Origin: Microbacterium sp. 1.5R
Lineage (GTDB): Bacteria; Actinomycetota; Actinomycetes; Actinomycetales; Microbacteriaceae
NCBI RefSeq assembly: GCF_007667425.1
Contig: NZ_VDRC01000001.1
Span: forward strand, 1,197,379-1,261,378
DNA length: 64,000 nucleotides
Direction of reading: 5' to 3'
Shown in pieces: positions 7,687 to 16,056 of this stretch (positions within the stretch are counted from its first letter, which is position 1; every line of letters starts with the position of its first letter). Under the pieces are notes generated by a model. The model made no database searches. It was not told where the DNA came from and was given only the letters and a program-made list of their open reading frames with translations. The translations under genes and the position numbers were made by a program.

Positions 7687-8637
7687 ATGACACCCGCCAC
7701 CACGGCCGATCGGTCCGGCGTGGTCATCGTCGGCAGCGTCACCGCCGACGTCACGACCTTCTCCACCCGGCTCCCCGCACGGGGCGAGACGATCCTCGGC
7801 GACGAGTTCACACTCATGCTCGGCGGCAAGGGGGCGAACCAGGCCGTGGCGGCCGGCCGCTCGGGAGCCCGCACGAGCTTCGTCGGCTGCGTCGGAGACG
7901 ACCTCTTCCACGATCTCGTCGTGAACGGGCTGAGCGACGCCGGCGTCGACCTCGCGCACCTCCGCACCGTCCCGGGGCCGACGGGCATCGCCCACATCCG
8001 CGTCGACGCGTCGGCGCAGAACGACATCGTCATGGTTCCTCTCGCGAACGCCGCGCTGAGCGCCGAGCAGATCGACGAGGCCCTCGACGCGCTGGCGCCG
8101 ACCACGTCGGTGCTGCTGACGCAGCTCGAGACGCCGTCGGCCCTCACCGCGCACATCACCGCCCGAGGGCGAGAGCACGGGATGACCGTCATCCTCGATC
8201 CCGCCCCCGCGGCGCCGCTGCCCGACGACGTGTGGGGCACCATCGACATCGTCACCCCCAACGAGACCGAGGCGTCGCTGCTGAGCGGCGTCGCGGTCGT
8301 CGACGCCGTCACGGCCGAGGAGGCGGGCCGGTGGTTCCTCGACCGGGGAGTCGGCGCGGCCGTCATCACGCTCGCCGGCCAGGGTTCGTGCGTCGTCACG
8401 GCCGACGGGGCGACCGTGATCCCGCCATTCCCCGTCGAGGCGGTCGACACCACCGCCGCGGGCGACGCGTACGCGGGATACCTCGGCGCCGCGCTCGCGA
8501 ACGGCAGCACGCTGGCGGATGCCGTTCGGCTGGCCACCGCCGCCGGAGCCCTCGCCGTCACGAAGCAGGGCGCGTCGCCGAGCCTGCCGCTGCGCGCAGA
8601 GGTCGACGCGTTCCTGTCCACCCGCGAAGCCGCCTGA
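7687..8637 (+). CDS. ribokinase (PfkB family)
   Basis: A 316-residue PfkB-family sugar kinase phosphorylating ribose at C5. The N-terminal signature MLGGKGANQAVAAGRSGA (about residues 44-61) and the C-terminal anion hole DTTAAGDAYAGYL with the catalytic Asp260 are both present. The ATG at 7687 is preceded by CAGGAGC; an upstream in-frame ATG at 7648 lacks such a site and is less likely. It is followed by the ribose pyranase gene and the UTRA regulator, forming a three-gene ribose-type transcript. No ribose ABC transporter is in the cluster. Confidence 0.93.
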   Translation: MTPATTADRSGVVIVGSVTADVTTFSTRLPARGETILGDEFTLMLGGKGANQAVAAGRSGARTSFVGCVGDDLFHDLVVNGLSDAGVDLAHLRTVPGPTGIAHIRVDASAQNDIVMVPLANAALSAEQIDEALDALAPTTSVLLTQLETPSALTAHITARGREHGMTVILDPAPAAPLPDDVWGTIDIVTPNETEASLLSGVAVVDAVTAEEAGRWFLDRGVGAAVITLAGQGSCVVTADGATVIPPFPVEAVDTTAAGDAYAGYLGAALANGSTLADAVRLATAAGALAVTKQGASPSLPLRAEVDAFLSTREAA

Positions 8638-8687
8638 CGCGGCATCCGGTCCCTCTTCCCCCGTTGAGCCCCGAGTCGAGGAGCATC

Positions 8688-9092
8688 ATGCGCAAGACCG
8701 CCACGACCATCAATCCCGCTCTCTCTCGCGTCATCAGCGAGACCGGGCACACCGACCTGATCGTCGTGACCGATGCCGGTCTGCCGATCCCGCCCGGATC
8801 GGAGCGCATCGATCTCGCCTACCGTCCCGGCGCACCGGCGTTCTTCGACGTGCTCGACACGGTGCTGGCCGAGCTGGTGGTGGAGGGCGCGACGGTGTCG
8901 GCCGAGGTCGCCGAGAAGAGCCCCGAGGTGCTCGACGCGCTGCGCGAGCGGTTCGCCGACCAGGACTTCGAGATCGAGCTGATCCCCCATGTGGAGTTCA
9001 AGGCGCTGTCGCAGAGCGCGCGCGCCTTCGTGCGCTCCGGGGAGTACACGCCCTACGCCAACGTGATCCTGCACGCGGGGGTGGCGTACTGA
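8688..9092 (+). CDS. rbsD: D-ribose pyranase
   Basis: A 134-residue RbsD/FucU-family mutarotase interconverting pyranose and furanose forms of ribose before phosphorylation. The family markers are His21 in ETGHTD, VVTDAGLPIP after it, the FEIELIPHVEFK strand and the C-terminal YANVILHAGV. Sequence around these favours RbsD over FucU, and ribokinase precedes it, but the fucose genes nearby keep FucU activity worth considering. ATG at 8688 follows CGAGGAG. The stop is one base before the regulator start. Confidence 0.9.
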   Translation: MRKTATTINPALSRVISETGHTDLIVVTDAGLPIPPGSERIDLAYRPGAPAFFDVLDTVLAELVVEGATVSAEVAEKSPEVLDALRERFADQDFEIELIPHVEFKALSQSARAFVRSGEYTPYANVILHAGVAY

Positions 9093-9093
9093 C

Positions 9094-9897
9094 ATGGAGG
9101 ACTCGATCGATCGGCATTCCGCGGCGCCGATGTACGACCAGCTGCGGCAGCTGATCATCGAGGGCATCGAGCGTGACGGTCTGCAGCCGGGCGACCCCCT
9201 CCCCGGGGAGCACCGGCTGTGCGAGCGCTACGGCATCTCGCGCACCGTCGTGCGGCAGGCGCTCGCTCAGCTCGAGCACGAGGGACTCGTCGAGCGCGTC
9301 AAGGGCAAGGGCACCTTCGTGTCGCGGCCGCGCACGAGCGAGAGCCTCGTGCACACCCTCGTCGGCCTGTACGACGATGTGGAACGCCGTGGCGGACACG
9401 TGCACAGCGATGTCCTGCGTCACGAGCAGGCGTTGGCCGACGACGAGATCGCGATCGCTCTCGAGGTCGCCCCTGGGACGCCCGTGGTCGTGCTCGAGCG
9501 CCTGCGCCACGTCGACGGCGAGCCGTGGTCGCTCTCCACGACCTGGATGCCGGAGGCCGTCGGCGCCGTCACGCTCGGCGTCGACCTGTCCGAGGCGTCG
9601 CTCTATCGAGTGCTCTCCGAGAACGGCATCATCGCGACGAGCGGCGTCCGCTCCGCGGAGGCGACGGTGGCGACGCATGAGCAGGCGCAGCACCTCGGCG
9701 TGAGCGCGGGTTCGGCCCTGCTGCGGCTGCGCAGCGTGAGCCGCGGCGCCGACGGCATCCCGATGGAGTACTTCGTCGCGCATCACCGCGGCGACCGGTC
9801 ACGGTTCGAGTTCCAACTCCAGCAGGAGCAGTCGCAGGCATCTCTTCTGCACATCGACGACGACGGCGCGGCTTCTCGCGCAGGCACGGTCAGCTGA
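9094..9897 (+). CDS. GntR family regulator, HutC/UTRA subgroup
   Basis: A 267-residue repressor with an N-terminal winged helix (residues 10-80, PLPGEHRLCERYGISRTVVR) and a C-terminal UTRA ligand domain containing PVVVLERLRHVDGEPWSL and the final MEYFVAHHRGDRSRFEF strand. It is the last gene of the ribokinase transcript. The palindrome at 7597-7614 between this operon and the aldolase gene is the natural target. The C-terminal 30 residues beyond the UTRA fold are Gln/Ser/Asp rich and look disordered. Confidence 0.92.
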   Translation: MEDSIDRHSAAPMYDQLRQLIIEGIERDGLQPGDPLPGEHRLCERYGISRTVVRQALAQLEHEGLVERVKGKGTFVSRPRTSESLVHTLVGLYDDVERRGGHVHSDVLRHEQALADDEIAIALEVAPGTPVVVLERLRHVDGEPWSLSTTWMPEAVGAVTLGVDLSEASLYRVLSENGIIATSGVRSAEATVATHEQAQHLGVSAGSALLRLRSVSRGADGIPMEYFVAHHRGDRSRFEFQLQQEQSQASLLHIDDDGAASRAGTVS

Positions 9898-9974
9898 ACC
9901 GCGGGCGCGACGGCGCCGTCGGGGCGTGCGGATAGCCTGGTCGCAGACCGGGACGGCAGAGCAGGGGGACCACG

Positions 9975-10886
9975 ATGGCGCAGGACGAGAAGGATGCAGC
10001 GGCCGAGGGTGAGCAGGTCATCCCGCCGCCTCCGCCGGTTCCCGGCGCGCAGGGCGGTAGCGGGACGCCGAGCGTTCCCCTCGCTCCGTCGCTGAACGGA
10101 CAGCCGACGCCGCCGCCGCCGGACGGGCTGCCTCCGCAGCCGCCCGCCCCGCAGTACGGCATGCCCCCGCAGTACGCGGCACCTCAGGAGCCGCCCACCG
10201 CGACGCCGCCGCCGCCGTACGCCACTCCACAGCCGCCGTACGCGACCCCGCAGCCGCCGTATGCGGGACCGCAGCCGCCCTACGCGGGATCCCCGCCGAG
10301 CGGCGGATACCCGATGTCCTCCGTCGCTCCGCCGCCTGCACGGTCGGGCGCCCGGTCGACCGGTCTGGTGCTCGGCATCGTGGGTGGCCTCGTCGCTCTG
10401 CTCATCGTCGGCGTGGCCGTCGCCATCGGATTCCTGGCCAACGTGCGGCCGAGTCCCGTCGCGGAGCCGACCGGCATCTCGGCCCCTACGCCTCTGCCGT
10501 CCTCCGCCCCGTCGGAGGCTCCGTCCGAACCGGACTCCGAGCCCGATGCTGATGCCGGGGCCGAGATCGCCGACGTCCTCCAGGCGAAAGCCGACGAGTA
10601 CAAGCGGCTGCGTGATTCCGGGGCCCTGTGGGAGTCGATTCCCGACACCGAGTTCAACCGCACCGCCGTGACGGCGTTCCTGTACTTCCTCACCGACATG
10701 AAGGTCGCGACCATCTGGGGGATCGACGCCCAGACCGCCGACGAGTACGAGGAGCGGATGACGATGCTCGAAGAGAAGCTGCTCGCTCAGCAGCCGCTCG
10801 GCAACGACATCGAGATCGTGCTCGAAGAAGGCAAGGTCTTCCGCTACGACGGCGATACCGGCGAGGGCGGCTATTTCGAGGAGTAG
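9975..10886 (+). CDS. proline-rich single-pass membrane protein, unknown function
   Basis: A 303-residue protein not assignable to a known family. Residues 17-120 are Pro/Gln/Tyr rich with repeats of the PPYATPQ type encoded by 21-bp DNA units around 10216-10287. A transmembrane helix (residues about 130-155, GLVLGIVGGLVALLIVGVAV) follows, then a Ser/Pro/Glu linker and a C-terminal extracytoplasmic segment of about 110 residues with predicted helices (AEIADVLQAKADEYKRL) and an acidic end. This layout (cytoplasmic PPxY-like tail, one helix, small outer domain) is frequent in actinobacterial envelope proteins. CAGGGGG precedes the ATG. Confidence 0.8.
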   Translation: MAQDEKDAAAEGEQVIPPPPPVPGAQGGSGTPSVPLAPSLNGQPTPPPPDGLPPQPPAPQYGMPPQYAAPQEPPTATPPPPYATPQPPYATPQPPYAGPQPPYAGSPPSGGYPMSSVAPPPARSGARSTGLVLGIVGGLVALLIVGVAVAIGFLANVRPSPVAEPTGISAPTPLPSSAPSEAPSEPDSEPDADAGAEIADVLQAKADEYKRLRDSGALWESIPDTEFNRTAVTAFLYFLTDMKVATIWGIDAQTADEYEERMTMLEEKLLAQQPLGNDIEIVLEEGKVFRYDGDTGEGGYFEE

Positions 10887-10895
10887 GCCTCGCGT

Positions 10896-10901
10896 TACGC
10901 T
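10896..10901 (+). promoter_or_regulatory. -10 box, likely leaderless start
   Basis: TACGCT is exactly 6 nt before the ATG at 10908. Confidence 0.45.
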
Positions 10902-10907
10902 CGAAGG

Positions 10908-11966
10908 ATGAGCGACTGGACCAGCACCGCGATCGCCCTGCTGGAAGCCGACGCGAACCGCAGCGCCGACACGCATCTGCACCTCTTCCCGCTGCCGGCC
11001 GAGTGGGGCATCGACCTGTACCTGAAGGACGAGTCGGTGCATCCCACCGGCTCCCTCAAGCACCGCCTCGCACGCTCGCTGCTGCTCTACGGCCTGGTGA
11101 ACGGGCACATCACCGAGGACACGACGCTCGTGGAATCCTCGAGCGGCTCGACGGCGGTCTCCGAGGCGTACTTCGCTCGGATGCTGGGGCTGCCGTTCAT
11201 CACCGTCGTGCCCCGCTCGACGAGCCAGGAGAAGATCGACCTCATCGAGTTCTACGGCGGCACCTGTCACTTCGTCGAGAGGGCAGAGGACATGTCGCCG
11301 GAGGCCCGGCGCCTCGCGAGCGACTGCCACGGGCACTATCTCGACCAGTTCACGTTCGCGGAGCGTGCGACCGACTGGCGCGGCAACAACAACATCGCCG
11401 AGAGCGTGTTCAGTCAGCTGTCGCAGGAACGGCATCCCATCCCGCGATGGATCGTCGTCGGCGCGGGCACCGGCGGTACGAGCGCGACCTTCGGCCGTTA
11501 CGTGAGGTACCGCCGCCACGACACGCAGATCGCGGTCGTCGATCCCGAGGGCTCCGCGTTCTACGACGGCTGGGCGGGCACCGTCGATCCCCCGGTCGGC
11601 CGCCCGAGCCGCATCGAGGGCATCGGCCGCCCACGCGTCGAGCCGTCATTCGTGCCGACGGTGATCGACGAGATGATCCAGGTGCCGGACGCGGGCTCGA
11701 TCGCCGCGATCCGGATGCTGCGCGAGCGCACACTCCATCTCGCCGGCGGTTCGACCGGCACGAACCTCTACGGCGCCTTCCAGCTGATCGCCCGTATGCG
11801 CGCGGCGGGCGAGACCGGCAGCGTCGTGACCCTCATCTGCGACAGCGGCATCCGCTATGCAGGGACCTACTACTCCGACGAGTGGGTCGCGGCACAGGGC
11901 TGGGACCTCGGCCCCCACCGCACCCGCCTCGACCGCTTCCTCGACACCGGCGAGTGGACCTCCTGA
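10908..11966 (+). CDS. PLP-dependent cysteine synthase-fold enzyme, Cds1-like L-cysteine desulfhydrase
   Basis: A 352-residue fold-type II PLP enzyme. The Schiff-base lysine is Lys51 in PTGSLKHR, the substrate loop [12 protein letters not shown] lies near residue 80, and the phosphate-binding [12 protein letters not shown] near residue 185. Length and sequence flow resemble the mycobacterial Cds1 group, which releases sulfide and pyruvate from cysteine, more than biosynthetic CysK; that choice is by recollection of the family. Strand, spacing and a shared TACGCT-type start link it loosely with the ACT-domain gene 16 bp downstream. Confidence 0.88.
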   Translation: MSDWTSTAIALLEADANRSADTHLHLFPLPAEWGIDLYLKDESVHPTGSLKHRLARSLLLYGLVNGHITEDTTLVESSSGSTAVSEAYFARMLGLPFITVVPRSTSQEKIDLIEFYGGTCHFVERAEDMSPEARRLASDCHGHYLDQFTFAERATDWRGNNNIAESVFSQLSQERHPIPRWIVVGAGTGGTSATFGRYVRYRRHDTQIAVVDPEGSAFYDGWAGTVDPPVGRPSRIEGIGRPRVEPSFVPTVIDEMIQVPDAGSIAAIRMLRERTLHLAGGSTGTNLYGAFQLIARMRAAGETGSVVTLICDSGIRYAGTYYSDEWVAAQGWDLGPHRTRLDRFLDTGEWTS

Positions 11967-11970
11967 CGGC

Positions 11971-11976
11971 TACGCT
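11971..11976 (+). promoter_or_regulatory. -10 box, likely leaderless start
   Basis: TACGCT recurs 6 nt before the ATG at 11983, the same hexamer and spacing as for the preceding gene. Confidence 0.45.
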
Positions 11977-11982
11977 GGCCGC

Positions 11983-12489
11983 ATGACCACACTCATCCTC
12001 ACCGTCGCGGGTGCTGACCGTCCGGGCCTCGTAGCCGCCGTCGCCGATGTCGTCGATGCCCACGGAGGCAACTGGGAGAGCAGTCAGCTCGCCGAGTTGT
12101 CAGGCACGTTCGCGGGCGTGATCGAGGTCTCGGTCGCCCCCGAGCGCTCGGCCGACCTCGAGGCAGCGCTTCGCGAGCTCGACGGCCTGCTGACGGTCGC
12201 CGTGCGCACCGGCACCGAGAACGCGCCCGCACCGGAACGCCTGCTCGAGCTGAGCGTTCTCGGCAACGACCGGCCCGGCATCGTGCGCGAGGTCTCCGCG
12301 GTGCTCAACGCCCACGCGCTCAGCATCGAGGAGCTGTCGACCGAGACCCGTGACGCCGCGATGGCCGGCGGCCGCCTGTTCGAGGCGACGGTGGCTGCGC
12401 GCGTCCCGTCGTCGGTCGATTTCGACGCCCTCCGCGCCGACCTCGAACGCCTCGCGACCGAGATCCAGGTCGACATCACCTTCGAATAG
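11983..12489 (+). CDS. tandem ACT-domain protein (GcvR-like)
   Basis: A 168-residue protein with two ACT domains: residues 1-75 (LILTVAGADRPGLVAAVADVV) and 88-168 (LLELSVLGNDRPGIVREVSAVL). Such stand-alone double ACT proteins resemble GcvR and sense amino acids; no DNA-binding domain is present. The ATG at 11983 starts directly at the first ACT strand, so the longer frame from 11857 is rejected. Its position after a cysteine-handling enzyme suggests an amino-acid sensing role, without further proof. Confidence 0.87.
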   Translation: MTTLILTVAGADRPGLVAAVADVVDAHGGNWESSQLAELSGTFAGVIEVSVAPERSADLEAALRELDGLLTVAVRTGTENAPAPERLLELSVLGNDRPGIVREVSAVLNAHALSIEELSTETRDAAMAGGRLFEATVAARVPSSVDFDALRADLERLATEIQVDITFE

Positions 12490-12500
12490 GCCCCGCCCAC

Positions 12501-12561
12501 TTTCGAGTCGCGCAAATTGTGACTTTTCGGCCGCGCCGGCGGTCATTCACGCGATTCGAAT
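12501..12561. repeat. intergenic inverted repeat (TTTCGAATCGC element)
   Basis: TTTCGAGTCGCG at 12501-12512 is mirrored by CGCGATTCGAA at 12550-12560 with partial pairing inward. It fills the gap between two convergent genes. A related repeat with arms TTTCGAATCGC occurs at 25217-25277. Confidence 0.65.
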
Positions 12562-12589
12562 GCGGTCGACGGCCGGCCCCGCAGAAGCG

Positions 12590-13282
12590 TCAGTCGGCCG
12601 CGGCCGCGTCCTCCGTGTACAACCGCACCCAGTACTCCGTCGCCGCGACGTGCGAGGATGCGGCCGTCGACGCGGCGACGGGGTCGGCGGCGGCGAGTCC
12701 GCGCAGGATGGCCCGGTGACCGGCATCCGAGTTCCGTTTGAGTTCGGCCGCGTCGTCGGCATCCGGGATGCGGTAGGCCCGCGAACGGGAACGCAGCACC
12801 TCGATGAGACTTCGCAGCGCATCGTTGCCCGCGACCTCCGAGATCGTCATGTGGAAGATGTGGTCGAGGCGCGAATGCTCCTCGACGTCGTCGCTCGCCT
12901 CGATCTCGGCGAGGATGCCGTCGAGCACCGCCACGGTGTCGGAATCGATGCGCGCGGCGGCGAGCGCCGCGGCGTGCGGTTCGAGCACCCGCCGCAGCTC
13001 AGTGAGTTCGAGCACCCCGGCCATGGGCAGCAGGCCGACTGTCAGCGACAGGCTGCCGATGAGGTCGGCGGCTCGCAGTTCACCCACGTAGCTGCCCGAG
13101 CCGTGTCGCGTCTCGAGCACACCGAGTGCGGCCAGCATCCGGATAGCCTCGCGCAGCGAACCCCGCGAGACGCCGAGCCGCTCGCACAGCTCCCCTTCGC
13201 TGGGGAGGCGGTCGCCGGGGCGCAGCGCGCCGTCGGCGATCAGGGCTCGCAGGCCGTGCAGCGCCGTGTCCAGTGCGCTCAT
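12590..13282 (-). CDS. GntR family regulator, FadR/FCD subgroup
   Basis: A 230-residue repressor: winged helix at residues 1-70 (LPSEGELCERLGVSRGSLREA) and an FCD domain with His/Asp metal-ligand candidates (HSRLDHIFHMTI and GHRAILRGL). The ATG at 13282 is chosen over 13288 because GAGAGG at 13289-13294 gives it a 6-nt spacing. It is divergent from the class V PLP enzyme and sugar importer genes, and a site matching the FadR-subgroup consensus lies in between, so it probably controls that operon. Confidence 0.92.
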   Translation of the reverse strand: MSALDTALHGLRALIADGALRPGDRLPSEGELCERLGVSRGSLREAIRMLAALGVLETRHGSGSYVGELRAADLIGSLSLTVGLLPMAGVLELTELRRVLEPHAAALAAARIDSDTVAVLDGILAEIEASDDVEEHSRLDHIFHMTISEVAGNDALRSLIEVLRSRSRAYRIPDADDAAELKRNSDAGHRAILRGLAAADPVAASTAASSHVAATEYWVRLYTEDAAAAD

Positions 13283-13347
13283 CGTCATCCTCTCTGACAC
13301 CGCCCCATCTTCCGTGAAGTCTGTCGGAATGTGCCGTCCACAAAAAC

Positions 13348-13358
13348 TCGTATGACAA
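13348..13358. promoter_or_regulatory. FadR-subgroup operator candidate
   Basis: TCGTATGACAA fits the TNGTNNNACNA consensus reported for FadR-subgroup GntR regulators, and fits on both strands. It lies in the AT-richer gap between the regulator and the operon it faces. Confidence 0.6.
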
Positions 13359-13448
13359 CTATGTTTCATCTTCGCGTTTTCATAGCGCATTCGCAGGCAC
13401 TGTGGCAAAGTTGTGCAACAACTCGCCCCCACTCCCCGATGAGGACCG

Positions 13449-14684
13449 ATGCCCGATCTGCTGTTCCCTGCACCGCTCACGCTGAAGTCCGGCATCCGTG
13501 CGCGTGAGGCGTGGCCCCTCGACTCCGAGGTGATCCACCTCAACCACGGGTCGTTCGGTGCAGTGCCCTCCGCCGTCGTCGCCTACCAGGACTCCCTTCG
13601 GCGTCGCGCCGACCTCAGCCCTGTCGAGTGGTTCCCCCGTATCTCCGAGCGGGTGCGCGAGGCGCGTGAGCGCACGGCGCCGTTCGTGGGCGCCCGCCCC
13701 GACGACAGCGTGTTCGTCCCGAACGCCTCGGCCGCGGCGACCGTCGTGTACAACGCACTGCAGCTCGAGGCGGGCGACGAGATCCTCGTGACCGACCAGG
13801 GCTACGGCGCCATCACGATGGGGGCCGAGCGCCTGGCCCGCCGCTTCGGAGCGACGGTCCGTACGGTCGCCCTGCCGCTCCTCGCCTCCGACGACGAGAT
13901 CGTCGAACTCTTCGCCGCCGCGCTCACGGCGCGTACCCGACTGATCGTGGTCGACCAGATCACGTCGCCGACGGCGCGTGTCCTTCCCACCCGCCGCATC
14001 GCCGACCTGGCCGGCGAGCGAGGAGCCCGCACGCTCGTCGACGGCGCGCACGCCCCGGGCCTCATCGCCGACGCCGCGGCCGTCGCCGGCGGCGACTGGT
14101 GGTTCGGCAACCTGCACAAGTGGCCCTGCGCTCCGCGCGGGTCCGCCCTGCTCGTCACCACCGCACCCGACCGCGACGAGCTGTGGCCGCTCATCGACTC
14201 CTGGGCCGCGCGCGAGGCCTATCCCGAGCGCTTCGACACCCAGGGCACGATCGACGCGACCACCTACCTCGCCACCCCCGCCGCGATCGACTTCGTCGAG
14301 GACGAGTTCGGGTGGGCCGCCGCGCGCATCGCGATGGCGCAGATCGCGGATGCCGGTGCCGAGATGATCGCCGAGGCGCTCCGCCCCTACGGTGATGAGG
14401 ACCCGCTCACCCCGCTCCCCTCCCCCGTGCCGTCGATGCGTCTCGTGCGTCTGCCGCTCGGACTCGGCGCCTCGCGCGAAGAGGCCGATGCCCTCCGCAT
14501 GGACCTGCTCGACGCGGTCGGCGTGGAGACCGCGTTCACGAGCTTCCGCGGGGTGGGCTACTTCCGCCTGTCGGCGCACCTCTACACCGAGCGGTCCGAC
14601 TTCGAGGCTTTCGTCGACCGCTGCATCCCGCAGATCCTCAGCCGCGCCGGCATCCGCACCGCCGACCGCGTCGTCGTCTCCTGA
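13449..14684 (+). CDS. class V aminotransferase-fold PLP enzyme
   Basis: A 411-residue fold-type I PLP enzyme of the cysteine desulfurase / isopenicillin N epimerase branch. The Schiff-base lysine is Lys224 (FGNLHKWPCAPRG), with Asp198 and His201 in LVDGAH contacting the cofactor; the N-terminal LNHGSFGAVP is typical of epimerase-like members. The Cys-carrying loop of true desulfurases is not apparent. It is the first gene of an operon with a carbohydrate-type ABC importer, so it probably acts on the imported compound, perhaps an amino sugar or amino-acid derivative. The substrate is unknown. Confidence 0.85.
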   Translation: MPDLLFPAPLTLKSGIRAREAWPLDSEVIHLNHGSFGAVPSAVVAYQDSLRRRADLSPVEWFPRISERVREARERTAPFVGARPDDSVFVPNASAAATVVYNALQLEAGDEILVTDQGYGAITMGAERLARRFGATVRTVALPLLASDDEIVELFAAALTARTRLIVVDQITSPTARVLPTRRIADLAGERGARTLVDGAHAPGLIADAAAVAGGDWWFGNLHKWPCAPRGSALLVTTAPDRDELWPLIDSWAAREAYPERFDTQGTIDATTYLATPAAIDFVEDEFGWAAARIAMAQIADAGAEMIAEALRPYGDEDPLTPLPSPVPSMRLVRLPLGLGASREEADALRMDLLDAVGVETAFTSFRGVGYFRLSAHLYTERSDFEAFVDRCIPQILSRAGIRTADRVVVS

Positions 14685-14739
14685 CCTTCCCATCCCTTCC
14701 CTACCCGACCCACCACATCCAGAAATTGAGAGGCACCTC

Positions 14740-16053
14740 GTGAAGAAGAACCGCATCTTGACGACCGCCGCGGGATTCGGCACCGTCGCCGTCCTCGCGC
14801 TGACCGGCTGCTCCGGCGGCGGAGGCGCGTCGTCCGACGGCACCACCACCCTGCAGATGGTCGAGAGCCTGACCAACCCGGCCCGCACCGAGCTGATCCG
14901 CGGCCTGCTCGACGAGTTCGAGCAGGAGAACCCCGACATCAAGGTCAAGCTCGTCTCGCCGCCCACCGAGCAGGCCGACCAGAAGATCCAGCAGATGCTG
15001 CAGTCCGGCAAGGGCGTCGACGTGCTCGAGGTCCGTGACATCACGGTCGGCCCGTTCGCGAACAACGGCTGGCTGTACGACCTCGGCTCCGACCTCGAAG
15101 GCTGGGACGGCTGGGACGCCCTGACCGAGAACGCGCAGTCGGCGTCGGTCGCGGCCGACGGCAAGAGCTACTTCGTCCCCTACGGCTTCTACGGGCTGTC
15201 GCTGTTCTATCGCACCGACCTCGTCGAGGCGGCCGGCTTCGACGGTCCGCCGCACAGCTGGAAGGATCTGCTCGAGCAGGCCAGCGCCATCCAGGACCCG
15301 TCCAACAACATCTACGGCTACGCCTTCCGCGGTGGCGCGAACGCGAACAGCAACGTCGTCGCCGCCATCGAGGCGTACACGATCGACGGTCTCGACACCG
15401 AGGACGCATTCCTCATGGATGACGGCTCGACCATCTTCGCCGCGCCCGAGGCGCAGGAGGCCGTCGACGACTACTTCGACCTCTTCACCGAGGCCTCGCC
15501 GCCCTCCGCCGTCTCGTGGGGCTACCCCGAGATGGTCGCCGGCTTCACGAACGGCACGACCGCGTTCCTGCTGCAGGACCCCGAGGTCATCGCCACCGTG
15601 CAGGACTCCTCGCTCACCGAGGACCAGTGGGACACCGCTCCGCTGCTCGTCGGCCCGTCGGGCAAGGCAGCTCAGCCGCTGGCCGTCGCCGGCTGGGGCG
15701 TCGCAGAGAAGAGTGAGAACAAGGATGCCGCGGTGAAGCTCGTCGAGTTCCTCTCGTCGGCCGAGCCCGCCACCGAGTTCGCGCAGGCCAACAGCCTCGT
15801 GCCGATCATCGCCGAAGCCGCGGACGACGAGTTCTACTCGACCGGCCCGTGGACCAGCTACGTGACCATGACCGAAGACCCGGAGACCTACGTCAACGTG
15901 CGCCAGCCGCGCGGTGTCAGCTGGTGGACCGAGTGGATCCAGAAGTCTGACCAGGATGTGCAGAACGTGCTCCTGGGCAACATGTCGACCAGCGAGCTGC
16001 TGGAGTCGTGGGACACCTTCTGGACGGAGAAGTACGCAGCGGAGAAGGGCTGA
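14740..16053 (+). CDS. ABC transporter substrate-binding lipoprotein (carbohydrate type)
   Basis: A 437-residue extracytoplasmic binding protein of the family 1 (MalE/UgpB-like) group. A lipoprotein signal ends in LTGC with the lipidated Cys24, followed by a Gly/Ser linker. The GTG at 14740 is served by GAGAGG 6 nt upstream; no good ATG is nearby. Aromatic residues spread through the protein (WGYPEM, RGVSWWTEW) fit a sugar-like ligand. It lies 55 bp after the PLP enzyme and 3 bp before the first permease, so all four genes are one operon. Confidence 0.93.
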   Translation: MKKNRILTTAAGFGTVAVLALTGCSGGGGASSDGTTTLQMVESLTNPARTELIRGLLDEFEQENPDIKVKLVSPPTEQADQKIQQMLQSGKGVDVLEVRDITVGPFANNGWLYDLGSDLEGWDGWDALTENAQSASVAADGKSYFVPYGFYGLSLFYRTDLVEAAGFDGPPHSWKDLLEQASAIQDPSNNIYGYAFRGGANANSNVVAAIEAYTIDGLDTEDAFLMDDGSTIFAAPEAQEAVDDYFDLFTEASPPSAVSWGYPEMVAGFTNGTTAFLLQDPEVIATVQDSSLTEDQWDTAPLLVGPSGKAAQPLAVAGWGVAEKSENKDAAVKLVEFLSSAEPATEFAQANSLVPIIAEAADDEFYSTGPWTSYVTMTEDPETYVNVRQPRGVSWWTEWIQKSDQDVQNVLLGNMSTSELLESWDTFWTEKYAAEKG

Positions 16054-16056
16054 CCC

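Noticed and set aside
7581..9167. Extension of the transaldolase frame over the ribose genes
   Set aside because: Antisense to ribokinase and rbsD; the ATG at 7580 has AAGGAG at the right distance.
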